This document shows positions 26,814 through 34,871 of a stretch of DNA of 64,000 nt, piece after piece. Positions within the stretch are counted from its first letter, which is position 1. Every line of letters begins with the position of its first letter. The notes under the pieces were generated by a model, which saw only the letters and a list, made by a program, of their open reading frames with translations, searched no databases and was not told the origin of the DNA. This DNA comes from JADJPF01 sp964492845 (GTDB lineage: Bacteria > Acidobacteriota > Blastocatellia > Chloracidobacteriales > JADJPF01). Both the position numbers and the translations under genes were made by a program. Location of the stretch: positions 186,001 through 250,000 of the forward strand of contig CAZBMZ010000004.1 in NCBI GenBank assembly GCA_964492845.1, written 5' to 3'.

Positions 26814-27581
26814 ATGTCAGACTTGTTAATAAAAAGAGAGCATTTACCAGAAAGATGCGAAGTTTGTCATCAAAGTGATGCTTTTGACCCTATTAGCGGG
26901 AAATGTAGCCGTTGTGAAGGGTTATTTGCTGAAAAAGAAGAAGAAACAAAAAAAATTAAGCCGGAATTTGAGTTAATAAAACCTACTGCGCCATCAGCTT
27001 TTCAAACATTAATAAATAAACAAAATGTCCCTAAACCTATTACCAAAGATTCCCCAATGTTAGACCAAGTTTTATCACCAATAACAGAATTTTTTCAGCC
27101 AGAAAAAATTGATGCTACTCAGCCAGAAAATTTAATTCCTCTAATAAAAGCTGAATATTTCTATAACCTAAAATTTTCTTTAGCTTTTGGACTAGTATTA
27201 TTTACTATTTTATCTATTGCTAGCTTGTTTATGAAAGTAGCAATTTTAGGGCTGGGATTTTTTTTGGTGGTTTATTCAATAGAATCTATGCTTAATTTAA
27301 TTAAATGGAAGCGAATAATTAATAAGCTGTTTAGAATAGAGCCTTTGCAAAGAGTTGTAATTTTAAGAAGAGAATATGATTCAGAAAATACAACAGAATT
27401 TTATGCAGAAATTTATCCTACAAATAGAGAAAACAATGTTGCTGCAAGCAAAGTAAAGGTAATTAGACCTAGTTGGTATGAGGAAGCAAAACTTAATAAA
27501 GCTATTGATGCTAGAGTCTTTAAGGTAAAGAAAAAACAAATAATTATTCATACTACGGAAGGCATTTTGGTTAGTGTGTAA
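26814..27581 (+). CDS. Zinc-ribbon membrane protein of unknown function
   Basis: A 255-residue protein. Near the N-terminus is a CxxC...CxxC zinc-ribbon (CEVCHQSD ... GKCSRC, residues about 15-35), then a Pro/Lys-rich linker. Two adjacent hydrophobic segments (about residues 123-160) form a membrane hairpin. The C-terminal domain (about 170-255) is beta-rich (RVVILRREYDSENTTEFYAEI, VFKVKKKQIIIHTTEGILVSV). The topology suggests both soluble ends face the cytoplasm. No known family is recognised. Its start lies 2 bp after the P-loop kinase stop, so translational coupling is likely. A terminator follows. Confidence 0.7.
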   Translation: MSDLLIKREHLPERCEVCHQSDAFDPISGKCSRCEGLFAEKEEETKKIKPEFELIKPTAPSAFQTLINKQNVPKPITKDSPMLDQVLSPITEFFQPEKIDATQPENLIPLIKAEYFYNLKFSLAFGLVLFTILSIASLFMKVAILGLGFFLVVYSIESMLNLIKWKRIINKLFRIEPLQRVVILRREYDSENTTEFYAEIYPTNRENNVAASKVKVIRPSWYEEAKLNKAIDARVFKVKKKQIIIHTTEGILVSV

Positions 27582-27620
27582 GACTAGCTAGCAAAGAGCT
27601 ATTACTAGCTAGTCTTTATT
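27582..27620. terminator. Bidirectional terminator between convergent genes
   Basis: A perfect 10-bp stem GACTAGCTAG/CTAGCTAGTC (27582-27591 with 27605-27614) is followed by TTTATT. It lies between the plus-strand zinc-ribbon gene and the minus-strand peroxiredoxin gene. Confidence 0.7.
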
Positions 27621-27627
27621 AAGCTAA

Positions 27628-28164
27628 TTACTTAAATTCTGAAATAAGTTTTAATAAATTATCATGGTTGGGCATACCATTTTGGGCATAGCGAATTTTG
27701 CCTTCTTTATCAATTATGATAGTTCGGCGTGAAAAAAAGCTACCTCCCTCTTTGAAAGCTCCAAAGGATGCAGCCATTTTTCCTTCTGTATCGCTGAGTA
27801 GTGGATAAGTGGCACCGCAATGTTTAGCAAAATCTTTGTGGGAATCAAGGGTATCTTTACTGATGGCCAGAACCTGGACATTTGCTTCCTCATAACGCTT
27901 AAGTGCTGCTTGGAAGCTTTTTAACTCGAACTCTCAGCCACCTGTAAAATTTTTGGGATAAAAGGCTAGCACTACTACTTTTTTGCCTAGGTACTGCTCT
28001 AAGTTAATGTCTCCGCCAAGGTGAGAAGGGAGCTTAAAACCTGGAGCTTTTTGTCCAACAGCTTCTTCGCCTTGTAGAGAAGTAGCTTGTGAACAAACAG
28101 TATTACCCATCAAAAACCCGCATAGTGCTATTGCCAAGAATATTTTGGACAATAGTTTCTTCAT
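27628..28164 (-). CDS. Peroxiredoxin (AhpC/TSA-BCP type), probable selenoprotein with in-frame UGA at codon 77
   Basis: A 178-residue thioredoxin-fold peroxidase with an N-terminal signal peptide (SKIFLAIALCGFLMG). The frame is complete from ATG 28164 to TAA 27628 except for one UGA at 27934-27936. The codon falls in FYPKNFTGG-UGA-EFELKSF, exactly where the peroxidatic cysteine of the TxxC motif lies in peroxiredoxins, so I read it as selenocysteine 77. Downstream the protein is intact: VQVLAISKDT, FAKHCGATYPLLSD (Cys116 could resolve) and SFFSRRTIIIDKEGKIRY with the catalytic Arg. A hairpin fitting bacterial SECIS rules follows the UGA. The gene is about 44% G+C against about 33% nearby, suggesting transfer. 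A nonsense pseudogene is possible but less likely. Role: exported peroxide reduction. Confidence 0.8.
27884..27936 (-). promoter_or_regulatory. Candidate bacterial SECIS element (UGA plus downstream stem-loop)
   Basis: On the minus strand the UGA (27936-27934) is followed after 16 nt by GCUUCC (27917-27912), which pairs with GGAAGC (27889-27884). An inner helix AAGC/GC(G)UU closes a 9-nt apical loop AGCACUUAA (27907-27899) whose second base is G. The apical loop starts 26 nt after the UGA. Published bacterial SECIS rules expect 16-37 nt and a G among the first two loop bases, so this fits. Seen by eye only. Confidence 0.5.
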
Positions 28165-28342
28165 GTAAAATAAACCTCTTTTGATTGATAAAATTGCTGT
28201 ATAAGCTAACAGAAAGTTAGTTGCTTGAGAAGTAGTTTTCTACAGCTTTGGCAAGAACTATTGACGCGATTGGGTAATCTGCGATAAGACGTTACATTTA
28301 CGGCCAATGGGCTATCCTAAGTTAATATGAGGGAATATTTAT

Positions 28343-29905
28343 ATGCAGCTACCAACATTTGTTAATGAAACTTACTTAGATTTTACAGATGAACGTACTA
28401 TAGAAAAATTTCAAAAAGCATTAGATTATGTAAAGTCAGAACTAGGAAAAACTTATCCTTGTGTAGTGGATGGAGAAAAAATAGAAACCGGTGATCTTTT
28501 AACGTCTGTTAACCCAAGCGAAAAAGTTGAGGTTATTGGCAAAGTTCATAAAGCGGATCAAGCTTTAGCTAATCGCGCTGTTGAAGCAGCTAATAAAGCT
28601 TTTGATAGCTGGAAACGTGTTCCAGCAGAAGACCGCGCTCGCTATGTGTTTAAGGCTGCGGCAGAAATGAGACGAAGAAAAGATGAATTTTCTGCTTGGA
28701 TGGTTTATGAGGTCGGTAAATCTTGGGCAGAAGCCGACGCAGACACCGCCGAAGCTATTGATTTTATGGACTTTTATGCTCGTGAAGCTATTCGTTATTC
28801 TCAACCCCAACCCCTAACACCTTCACCCCTTCCTAGCGAATTTAACGAAATGTTTTACATCCCGCTAGGTGTTGGTGTAGTTATTCCACCTTGGAATTTT
28901 CCTTTAGCAATTATGGTTGGTATGACAATGGCTGCTGTAGTCTCAGGCAATACAGTAGTCTTAAAACCCTCTAGCGATACCCCAATCATTGGTGCAAAAT
29001 TTATGGAATTGTTAGAGTCTGTTTCTTTACCTGCGGGAGTCGTCAACTTTTTACCTGGCAGCGGTGGCAAAATTGGAGATCTTTTAGTTAGCCATCCAAA
29101 AACCCGCTTTATTTCTTTTACAGGTTCGCGCGAAGTTGGGTTACATATCAATGAACTAGCTTCTAAAACTTCTCCTGGACAAATTTGGATTAAGCGCGTT
29201 GTAGCAGAAATGGGCGGTAAAGACACAATTGTTGTGGATTCTTCAGCCGATCTTGAAGATGCTGCTAGCGGGATTGTTGCAGCAGCATTTGGTTTTTCTG
29301 GTCAAAAATGTTCTGCCTGCTCGCGGGCAGTTATAGTAGAAGATGTTTATGATCAAGTGTTAGAAAAAGTAACAGCTAAAACTAAAACCTTAAAAGTTGG
29401 CCCTACAGTAGATCTAAGTAATTTTATGGGCCCTGTGGCTAGTCAATCTGCCTTTAATTCAATTATGGAATATATCGAAATTGGCAAAACGGAAGGAACT
29501 GTTGTTGCTGGCGGCGAAGCAATGCCAGAGGCAGGAGACGGTTATTTTATTAAACCAACCGTTATTGCTGGCGTTGACCCCAAGGCACGTATTTCACAAG
29601 AAGAAATTTTTGGCCCTGTTTTAGCTTTAATGAAAGCTGATAATTTTGACCATGCTTTAGATATTGCAAATAATACTGAATATGGGCTTACAGGCGCAGT
29701 TTATTCAAGCAATCGTCAACATCTTGAACGCGCTCGCCGAGATTTTCATGTTGGTAATTTATACATTAACCGTAAATGTACAGGTGCTTTAGTAGATGTT
29801 CATCCATTTGGCGGATTTAATATGTCTGGAACAGATTCTAAAGCAGGTGGACGCGATTACTTAATGCTATTTTTACAAGCTAAAACCGTTGCAGAAAAAT
29901 TCTAA
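28343..29905 (+). CDS. 1-pyrroline-5-carboxylate dehydrogenase
   Basis: A 520-residue NAD(P)-dependent aldehyde dehydrogenase of the monofunctional P5C-dehydrogenase (RocA/PruA) type, oxidising glutamate-semialdehyde to glutamate in proline and arginine breakdown. The cofactor region reads PLGVGVVIPPWNFPLAI and VVLKPSSDTP, then FTGSREVG. The general-base Glu lies in VVAEMGGKD, and the nucleophile Cys in GFSGQKCSACSR, which is the P5CDH form of the motif. The C-terminal VHPFGGFNMSG and AGGRDYL regions are also typical. A GAGGG site precedes the ATG. It is divergent from the selenoperoxiredoxin gene. No proline dehydrogenase gene is nearby, so the first step must be encoded elsewhere. Confidence 0.93.
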   Translation: MQLPTFVNETYLDFTDERTIEKFQKALDYVKSELGKTYPCVVDGEKIETGDLLTSVNPSEKVEVIGKVHKADQALANRAVEAANKAFDSWKRVPAEDRARYVFKAAAEMRRRKDEFSAWMVYEVGKSWAEADADTAEAIDFMDFYAREAIRYSQPQPLTPSPLPSEFNEMFYIPLGVGVVIPPWNFPLAIMVGMTMAAVVSGNTVVLKPSSDTPIIGAKFMELLESVSLPAGVVNFLPGSGGKIGDLLVSHPKTRFISFTGSREVGLHINELASKTSPGQIWIKRVVAEMGGKDTIVVDSSADLEDAASGIVAAAFGFSGQKCSACSRAVIVEDVYDQVLEKVTAKTKTLKVGPTVDLSNFMGPVASQSAFNSIMEYIEIGKTEGTVVAGGEAMPEAGDGYFIKPTVIAGVDPKARISQEEIFGPVLALMKADNFDHALDIANNTEYGLTGAVYSSNRQHLERARRDFHVGNLYINRKCTGALVDVHPFGGFNMSGTDSKAGGRDYLMLFLQAKTVAEKF

Positions 29906-29974
29906 TATTTTTTGTGGGACTGACTTGTTTAGCTTGTCAGTTCCACAGATGTAAATCCTAAAAATCAGAAAAAT

Positions 29975-31702
29975 ATGTCTAACACTCACGAAAATTTATC
30001 AAACATGCAAGAAACACAATTTACACAAGAACAACTTCGCAAATTAGCAGAACTAATTTTTCCTCATTATCAAGAATTACCATCATTAAAAGAATTAGAC
30101 GAAAAATACCCACCAAGAAATTTATCTGAAGGTGCAATTGTTAATCGTGTAGGCCCAAGTCCTACAGGAATGATGCACATTGGCGGACTTTATGTAGCAC
30201 TAGTCAACCAACGTTTAGCTAAACAAACCGATGGAGTGTTTTTCTTACGTATTGAAGATACAGACACTAAAAGAAGCATCAAAGAAGCTTATCCAACAAT
30301 TATTAACTCATTGATGGATTATGGAGTAACACCTGATGAAGGCCCGGTAAGGGCTGAAGATGGCAGTTATATAGAGCGTGGCAATTACGGTCCTTATGTT
30401 CAAACAGCAAGAAAAGCCGTTTATCAGGCTTGTGCTTTTGACATGCTATGTCGAGGTGTAATGTATCCTTGTTTTATGTCTGAAACAGATTTAGAGCAAA
30501 TTAGAGAAGAACAAAAACGCGCAGACATTCGCACAGGAATTTATGGCGAGTGGGCAAAAAGTCGTCAACTTTCTTTTGATGAAATAGAGGAAAAAATTAA
30601 ATCAGGTGCGTCTTATGTTTTACGCTTACGCGCTCCTAAAATGGACACAGAAACCATTAGTTGGGAAGATAAAATACGTGGGACTTTAAGCCTACCTCAT
30701 AATATTATTGATACAGTCTTGATTAAATCAGATGGGATTCCTACTTATCATTTTGCGCATTTAGTTGATGATCACTTTATGCGTACAACTCATATTATTC
30801 GTGCAGATGAATGGATTTCCTCCGTCCCGTTACATTTACAACTGTTTTCATTAATGAATTGGCAGCCCCCACATTACACACATGTTTCAGCAATTCAAAA
30901 ACTTGGTGAAACAGGAGGAAAAAGAAAACTTTCCAAGCGTCATGACCCTGAAGCAGATGTGCAATATTATTGGGAAAGGGGTTTTCCTCGGCAAGCTGTA
31001 ATTGAATATTTACTTAATTTAGCAAATTCTGATTTTGAAGATTGGCGTAGAGCCAACCCTACAGCAGATTATAAAGAATTTACTGTAGCTTTAGAAAAAA
31101 TGGGACAAGCCGGAGCCTTAGCCGACCTGGTTAAACTAGAAAGTATTAGCCGAGAAATTTTGGCTAAAATGGATGTTAATGACCTTTATAAACTTGCTTA
31201 TAATTGGGCTAGTGTTTATGACGCAGAATTAGCCGAAGAAATGGCTAAGGATGTTGAATATACTTGTTTGGCATTAAATGTTGAACGAGGTGGAGAAAAA
31301 GGAGCTAACCGTTTAGCTACTTTTCAAGACCTACGCGCTCAACTTGCACCGTTTTATGATCGGTTTTTGTCAGAAGTTAATCAGCTTCCTTTTGCTGCAA
31401 ATGTTTCTTTAGAAGACCGTAACCAGATCTTAAACTTAATTAAGGAAACTTACCAGATAGATTTTTCTTCTGAGCAGTCTTTTGAAAATATCAAGAAAAT
31501 TGCTACTGATTTAGGCTTTGCCGCCGCAGTTAAAGACTATAAGAAAAACCCTACTGCTTATAAAGGTCATGTTGGTGATGTTGCAGGAGTCATAAGAGTA
31601 ACAATGTTTGGTAGCAGTCGTTCCCCTGAACTAGGTTGGTTAATGAGAGTGTTAGGTAAAGATAGGGTAAATGCTCGTTGTGATCGGGTGATCAATGGTT
31701 AG
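29975..31702 (+). CDS. gltX: Glutamyl-tRNA synthetase
   Basis: A 575-residue class I aminoacyl-tRNA synthetase charging tRNA-Glu. The Rossmann start is VGPSPTGMMHIGGLYVALVNQ, where the usual HIGH is HIGG. The Glu-binding FLRIEDTDTKRS and the second signature KRKLSKRH (KMSKS loop) are present. GYxxxAxxNYL appears as GFPRQAVIEYLLNLANSDFEDW. It is longer than E. coli GltX (471 residues), with an extended linker (about 85-120) and a C-terminal anticodon-binding domain, resembling the second, clostridial-type GluRS group. A tRNA gene follows on the other strand. Catalytic residues look complete. Confidence 0.93.
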   Translation: MSNTHENLSNMQETQFTQEQLRKLAELIFPHYQELPSLKELDEKYPPRNLSEGAIVNRVGPSPTGMMHIGGLYVALVNQRLAKQTDGVFFLRIEDTDTKRSIKEAYPTIINSLMDYGVTPDEGPVRAEDGSYIERGNYGPYVQTARKAVYQACAFDMLCRGVMYPCFMSETDLEQIREEQKRADIRTGIYGEWAKSRQLSFDEIEEKIKSGASYVLRLRAPKMDTETISWEDKIRGTLSLPHNIIDTVLIKSDGIPTYHFAHLVDDHFMRTTHIIRADEWISSVPLHLQLFSLMNWQPPHYTHVSAIQKLGETGGKRKLSKRHDPEADVQYYWERGFPRQAVIEYLLNLANSDFEDWRRANPTADYKEFTVALEKMGQAGALADLVKLESISREILAKMDVNDLYKLAYNWASVYDAELAEEMAKDVEYTCLALNVERGGEKGANRLATFQDLRAQLAPFYDRFLSEVNQLPFAANVSLEDRNQILNLIKETYQIDFSSEQSFENIKKIATDLGFAAAVKDYKKNPTAYKGHVGDVAGVIRVTMFGSSRSPELGWLMRVLGKDRVNARCDRVING

Positions 31703-31722
31703 AAAGTTTTTTAGTGATAAGT

Positions 31723-31754
31723 AAAAAAGCAAGCCTAGAGAGGCTTGCTTTTTT
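31723..31754. terminator. Bidirectional terminator between gltX and tRNA-Ser
   Basis: A perfect stem AAAAAAGCAAGCCT/AGGCTTGCTTTTTT (31723-31736 with 31741-31754) with a 4-nt loop and U tract in both directions. It ends gltX from the left and tRNA-Ser from the right. Confidence 0.85.
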
Positions 31755-31764
31755 ATTTCTAAAA

Positions 31765-31854
31765 CGGAGGAGGAGGGATTCGAACCCTCGGTACAGGTTT
31801 ACCCCGTACAACGGTTTAGCAAACCGTCGCCTTAAGCCTCTCGGCCACCCCTCC
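31765..31854 (-). tRNA. tRNA-Ser (anticodon GCU)
   Basis: The minus-strand sequence GGAGGGGTGGCCGAGAGG begins the acceptor and D arms. The anticodon arm ACGGT-TTGCTAA-ACCGT gives anticodon GCU, decoding AGC/AGU serine codons. A long variable arm (class II) and the GTTCGAATCC T-arm follow. The acceptor closes with CTCCTCC and discriminator G at 31765. CCA is not encoded. The 90-nt length fits a bacterial tRNA-Ser. Confidence 0.95.
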
Positions 31855-31925
31855 AAAAGCTATTTAGATTGTTTTTCTACAAAGCGAAAGTATGCTTCAA
31901 AGCCAACTAATGTGTCAAGGCGTTT

Positions 31926-31967
31926 ATCACAAAAAACTAGCTAAGTTTTTGCTAAATTTTTTGTGAT
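31926..31967. other. Long AT-rich hairpin upstream of a kinase gene
   Basis: ATCACAAAAAACTAGC (31926-31941) pairs with GCTAAATTTTTTGTGAT (31951-31967) with one small bulge. It lies 117 bp before the kinase start codon and upstream of tRNA-Ser. It could be a terminator or part of a leader; its function is unknown. Confidence 0.4.
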
Positions 31968-32083
31968 TTTGAAAAAATATAAGGCTACTACCTAAAATTT
32001 ATTTCAACTTTACCTAGAGATACTTTATATATATAATTCGGTAACTCACAAGCAAAATAATTTCACCCCAGAAAGGTTTTTTC

Positions 32084-33991
32084 ATGAAGAAGTGTTCAAA
32101 GTGTCCCGAGGTTTATTCCGACATGATGCACTTCTGCCCAAATGATGGAAACCCTTTAACCCCAATAGCTTCCCAAGACCCTTTTATTAACAGCGTTTTA
32201 GATGGAAAATATCTAATAGAAGAATCTATTGGTAAAGGTGGAATGGGGCTAGTTTACCGAGCTAAACACGTTAACTTTAACCGCTTATTTGCTATTAAAA
32301 TACTTAAAAATGAACTTGTTTCTGATCCGCAAGCAATAAAACGCTTTCGCAATGAAGCTAATGCTGCGGGTATGATTCGCCATCCAAATGCTATTACCAT
32401 TTCAGACTTTAATATTACTAATGATGGTACAGCTTATTTGGTAATGGATTATGTCGAAGGAAAATCACTTAGGGATATTCTTAAAAAAGAAGGAAGACAA
32501 TCTTACCAACGAACAGTTAATTTAATTGCACAAGTAGCTGATGCTGCCGCAGCCGCACATCGTAAAGGTATCATTCACCGAGACTTAAAACCAGATAACA
32601 TAATGGTGGAAGATTTAGAAGACCAAAGCGAAATGGTAAGAGTTTTAGACTTTGGAATTGCTAAACTTAGCCAAAATCCTGCTTATAGTGAAAATATCAC
32701 TGTTGGAGGTGCTATTTTAGGCTCTCCTTATTATATGTCTCCAGAACAATGTGACGGGCGGCATTTAGATAATCGGTCAGATATTTATTCTATAGGGATA
32801 ATTCTTTATGAACTATTAGTTGGTAAAGTGCCTTTTCGCGCTCAAACACCTTGGGGGCTTGTTAAAATGCACTGTTCAACGCCTCCAACACCCATACGCA
32901 ATCATAGAGCAGATATTTCACCAGCTTTAGAAGCAGTAGTATTAAAAGCTTTAGCTAAAGATCCAAAAGATCGTCAACAATCAGCTTTGGAGTTAAAAAA
33001 GGAGCTAGAAGCAGCTTTAAGTGGTGCAATGGTAAATGCTCCTAGTGTTCAACCTATGATGGCAAAGCCCATAAACAATCTTGGTCAAAATCAGCAATCT
33101 ATTGAACTAGATCCTTTAGGAACAAAACCCTTAACTAACTTAGCTAACGCTGCACAACAAGAACCATCCAACGTTTTAGAGCAGCAAAAGCTAGAAGCTT
33201 TAGCCAAAGAATTAGAGGCAGAAATTAGCCAAATTCGAGCTAGAAAAGATAGTTCAGGAGGGCTTAAAAGTGCGTCATTAAGAGATACATCTAAGAGTAT
33301 TCTTAATGATATAGCTTCAGAGTTAGCCGAGGATTTAAGCGCGTATGATCCTAAAAAAGCAGCTTTGGCTAATCAATATAACGCTTATAATTCACCTAGC
33401 ATTATGTCGCCTAATCCAACTAAGCCTTCATCAATAAGCTCTTATAGTACCAATCCTCATAATAAAATTGAGCCATACGCTGTACCTACAACAACGCCAC
33501 ATTCAGCCATTAGTGCTACTTTAGTGGAAAAATCGCCTTCTCCATCACAAATGTTAGCTACCACTTCTGAACCGCTTGATATTGCAGAAGAGTTTTCCTT
33601 AGCCTTACCGGAAATGGTAGAAGATGTGTTAATGAGCGTTTCAGAAACTATATTGACAAAAGCAGAAGTTTTATCTCAGCGTGTGGCGCAAGAAGCAACT
33701 GTAGCAGCACAAACGTTAATGGCAGAAGCTAAAACAAGAATGCAAAATCCTGCAACTGCTACTAACCCATCCTATCAAAATTCTAATATAAATAGCTCAT
33801 CTCCCAGAAATTTAAGTAATAATTCAAACTTTAACCCATCAGATAGAATTGTAAGTCGGCCTATACCAGGGCTTGTAGAAAAAGAAGTTAAAAGTGATAG
33901 TGATTTTAAGAAACAACTAATGTATATAGCTGGAGGTAGTTTATTACTTATCACGGTTATTTGGTTAATTAGTAGTTTTTTTAGAGACTAG
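32084..33991 (+). CDS. Zinc-ribbon Ser/Thr protein kinase, membrane-anchored
   Basis: A 635-residue eukaryote-like (PknB-type) kinase. Residues 1-25 are a zinc ribbon (CSKC ... HFCPNDG). The kinase domain spans about 42-305: glycine loop IGKGGMG (49-55), Lys72 (FAIKIL), catalytic loop HRDLKPDN (165-172), DFG (189-191) and SPEQ at the activation segment end. The 300-residue linker is rich in Ser, Gln and Ala, with a coiled-coil-like EAEISQIRARKDS stretch. A single transmembrane helix at about 610-630 (MYIAGGSLLLITVIWLI) anchors it by the C-terminus, leaving almost no periplasmic domain, so sensing is probably cytoplasmic. A START-like gene follows after 54 bp. Substrates are unknown. Confidence 0.92.
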   Translation: MKKCSKCPEVYSDMMHFCPNDGNPLTPIASQDPFINSVLDGKYLIEESIGKGGMGLVYRAKHVNFNRLFAIKILKNELVSDPQAIKRFRNEANAAGMIRHPNAITISDFNITNDGTAYLVMDYVEGKSLRDILKKEGRQSYQRTVNLIAQVADAAAAAHRKGIIHRDLKPDNIMVEDLEDQSEMVRVLDFGIAKLSQNPAYSENITVGGAILGSPYYMSPEQCDGRHLDNRSDIYSIGIILYELLVGKVPFRAQTPWGLVKMHCSTPPTPIRNHRADISPALEAVVLKALAKDPKDRQQSALELKKELEAALSGAMVNAPSVQPMMAKPINNLGQNQQSIELDPLGTKPLTNLANAAQQEPSNVLEQQKLEALAKELEAEISQIRARKDSSGGLKSASLRDTSKSILNDIASELAEDLSAYDPKKAALANQYNAYNSPSIMSPNPTKPSSISSYSTNPHNKIEPYAVPTTTPHSAISATLVEKSPSPSQMLATTSEPLDIAEEFSLALPEMVEDVLMSVSETILTKAEVLSQRVAQEATVAAQTLMAEAKTRMQNPATATNPSYQNSNINSSSPRNLSNNSNFNPSDRIVSRPIPGLVEKEVKSDSDFKKQLMYIAGGSLLLITVIWLISSFFRD

Positions 33992-34045
33992 CATTTTTAG
34001 AATCTTTCTTTATTTTAAGTAACACAAATTAATTTTGGAGAAGCT

Positions 34046-34531
34046 ATGTTTACGATTGAAGCAACAATAGAGAAAACCTATCACCTATCAGCAGAGAAAC
34101 AAAAAGTATTTGAATTTTTTTCTGAGCCAACCAATTTTGCTACCTATATGCCAGAAATTATTCATTCTGTAGCAGTAAAGAATAATGACCATTCTCTTTG
34201 GACAATAAAAGTTGAGCTTACATCTTCTTCATCAATAACAGTTAAATTAGATATGGTTAAAAAGATTGTAGGAACAGGCTTAATTAAATATACTCCAGCC
34301 AAAGAAACACAAGATTATTTGGGAGTTAATGTAAAACTAACAGAAAAACAAAATGCTACAAATGTTGATTTTAGTTTGGACATAAAGTTAGAACGTAGTA
34401 GCGGTTTTGAAATACATTCTTTGGCACCTTTTTTAGGCGAAAGAGCCATCAATAAGCTAGTTACAAGCCAAGGCCAAGAACATGTTGATGGCTTTATTAA
34501 AAAGGCAGAAAAACAAATACATAAAAAGTAA
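34046..34531 (+). CDS. SRPBCC-family (START/polyketide cyclase-like) protein
   Basis: A 161-residue protein with the SRPBCC/CoxG-like helix-grip fold pattern: a first strand (TIEKTYHLSAEKQKVFEFF), the characteristic short helices (SEPTNFATYMPEII), central antiparallel strands, and a long C-terminal helix (GQEHVDGFIKKAEKQ). Such proteins bind hydrophobic ligands or act in membrane-lipid and signalling contexts; no catalytic residues can be assigned. It has no signal peptide. It lies 54 bp downstream of the kinase gene and may be cotranscribed. A GGAG site precedes the ATG. Confidence 0.75.
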   Translation: MFTIEATIEKTYHLSAEKQKVFEFFSEPTNFATYMPEIIHSVAVKNNDHSLWTIKVELTSSSSITVKLDMVKKIVGTGLIKYTPAKETQDYLGVNVKLTEKQNATNVDFSLDIKLERSSGFEIHSLAPFLGERAINKLVTSQGQEHVDGFIKKAEKQIHKK

Positions 34532-34558
34532 TTCAAAATTTATTTTTATAGGAAATTT

Positions 34559-34657
34559 ATGTTCTATCGCACTATATTTGTTATTTCTTTCTTAATATTT
34601 CTTTTTCCTAGTTTTGCAAATGGTCAAACAGAAATTTCATCAAAAACGCATTTTTAG
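34559..34657 (+). pseudogene. Truncated exported protein (signal peptide only)
   Basis: A 32-codon frame after AGGAAATTT encodes a textbook signal peptide (MFYRTIFVISFLIFLFPSF, then ANGQTE) and stops seven residues later (SSKTHF). No body follows in any frame for the remaining 210 bp. It is probably the surviving start of a lost secreted-protein gene; a real short secreted peptide cannot be excluded. The rest of the 34532-34871 gap shows only a 6-bp hairpin (34829-34846). Confidence 0.4.
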
Positions 34658-34871
34658 TCAAAGCCTTTAATTGCTAAATAGTTCCTGCCATAATTTTAAC
34701 TCTGTACTTGAAAAATATTGGAAATACTAGTTTAATAGCTTAACTTACAGGACAAAAAATTATCTAATTTATTCTAAAAAAAGATAAAATCCTTTAATTT
34801 CTTAATTTTTCAAAGAAACTTCATAATAGCCTAGTAGGTGCTAGGCCAATAATTTATTTTTGGAGAAAGCA

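Noticed and set aside
27934..28164. A 76-residue truncated peroxiredoxin as a stand-alone gene
   Set aside because: The frame continues without change after the single UGA to a proper end at 27628, and the UGA sits at the catalytic position, so full-length recoding is the better explanation.
31714..31944. A 76-codon open frame on the plus strand
   Set aside because: It overlaps the tRNA-Ser gene and its terminator and has no protein-like features.
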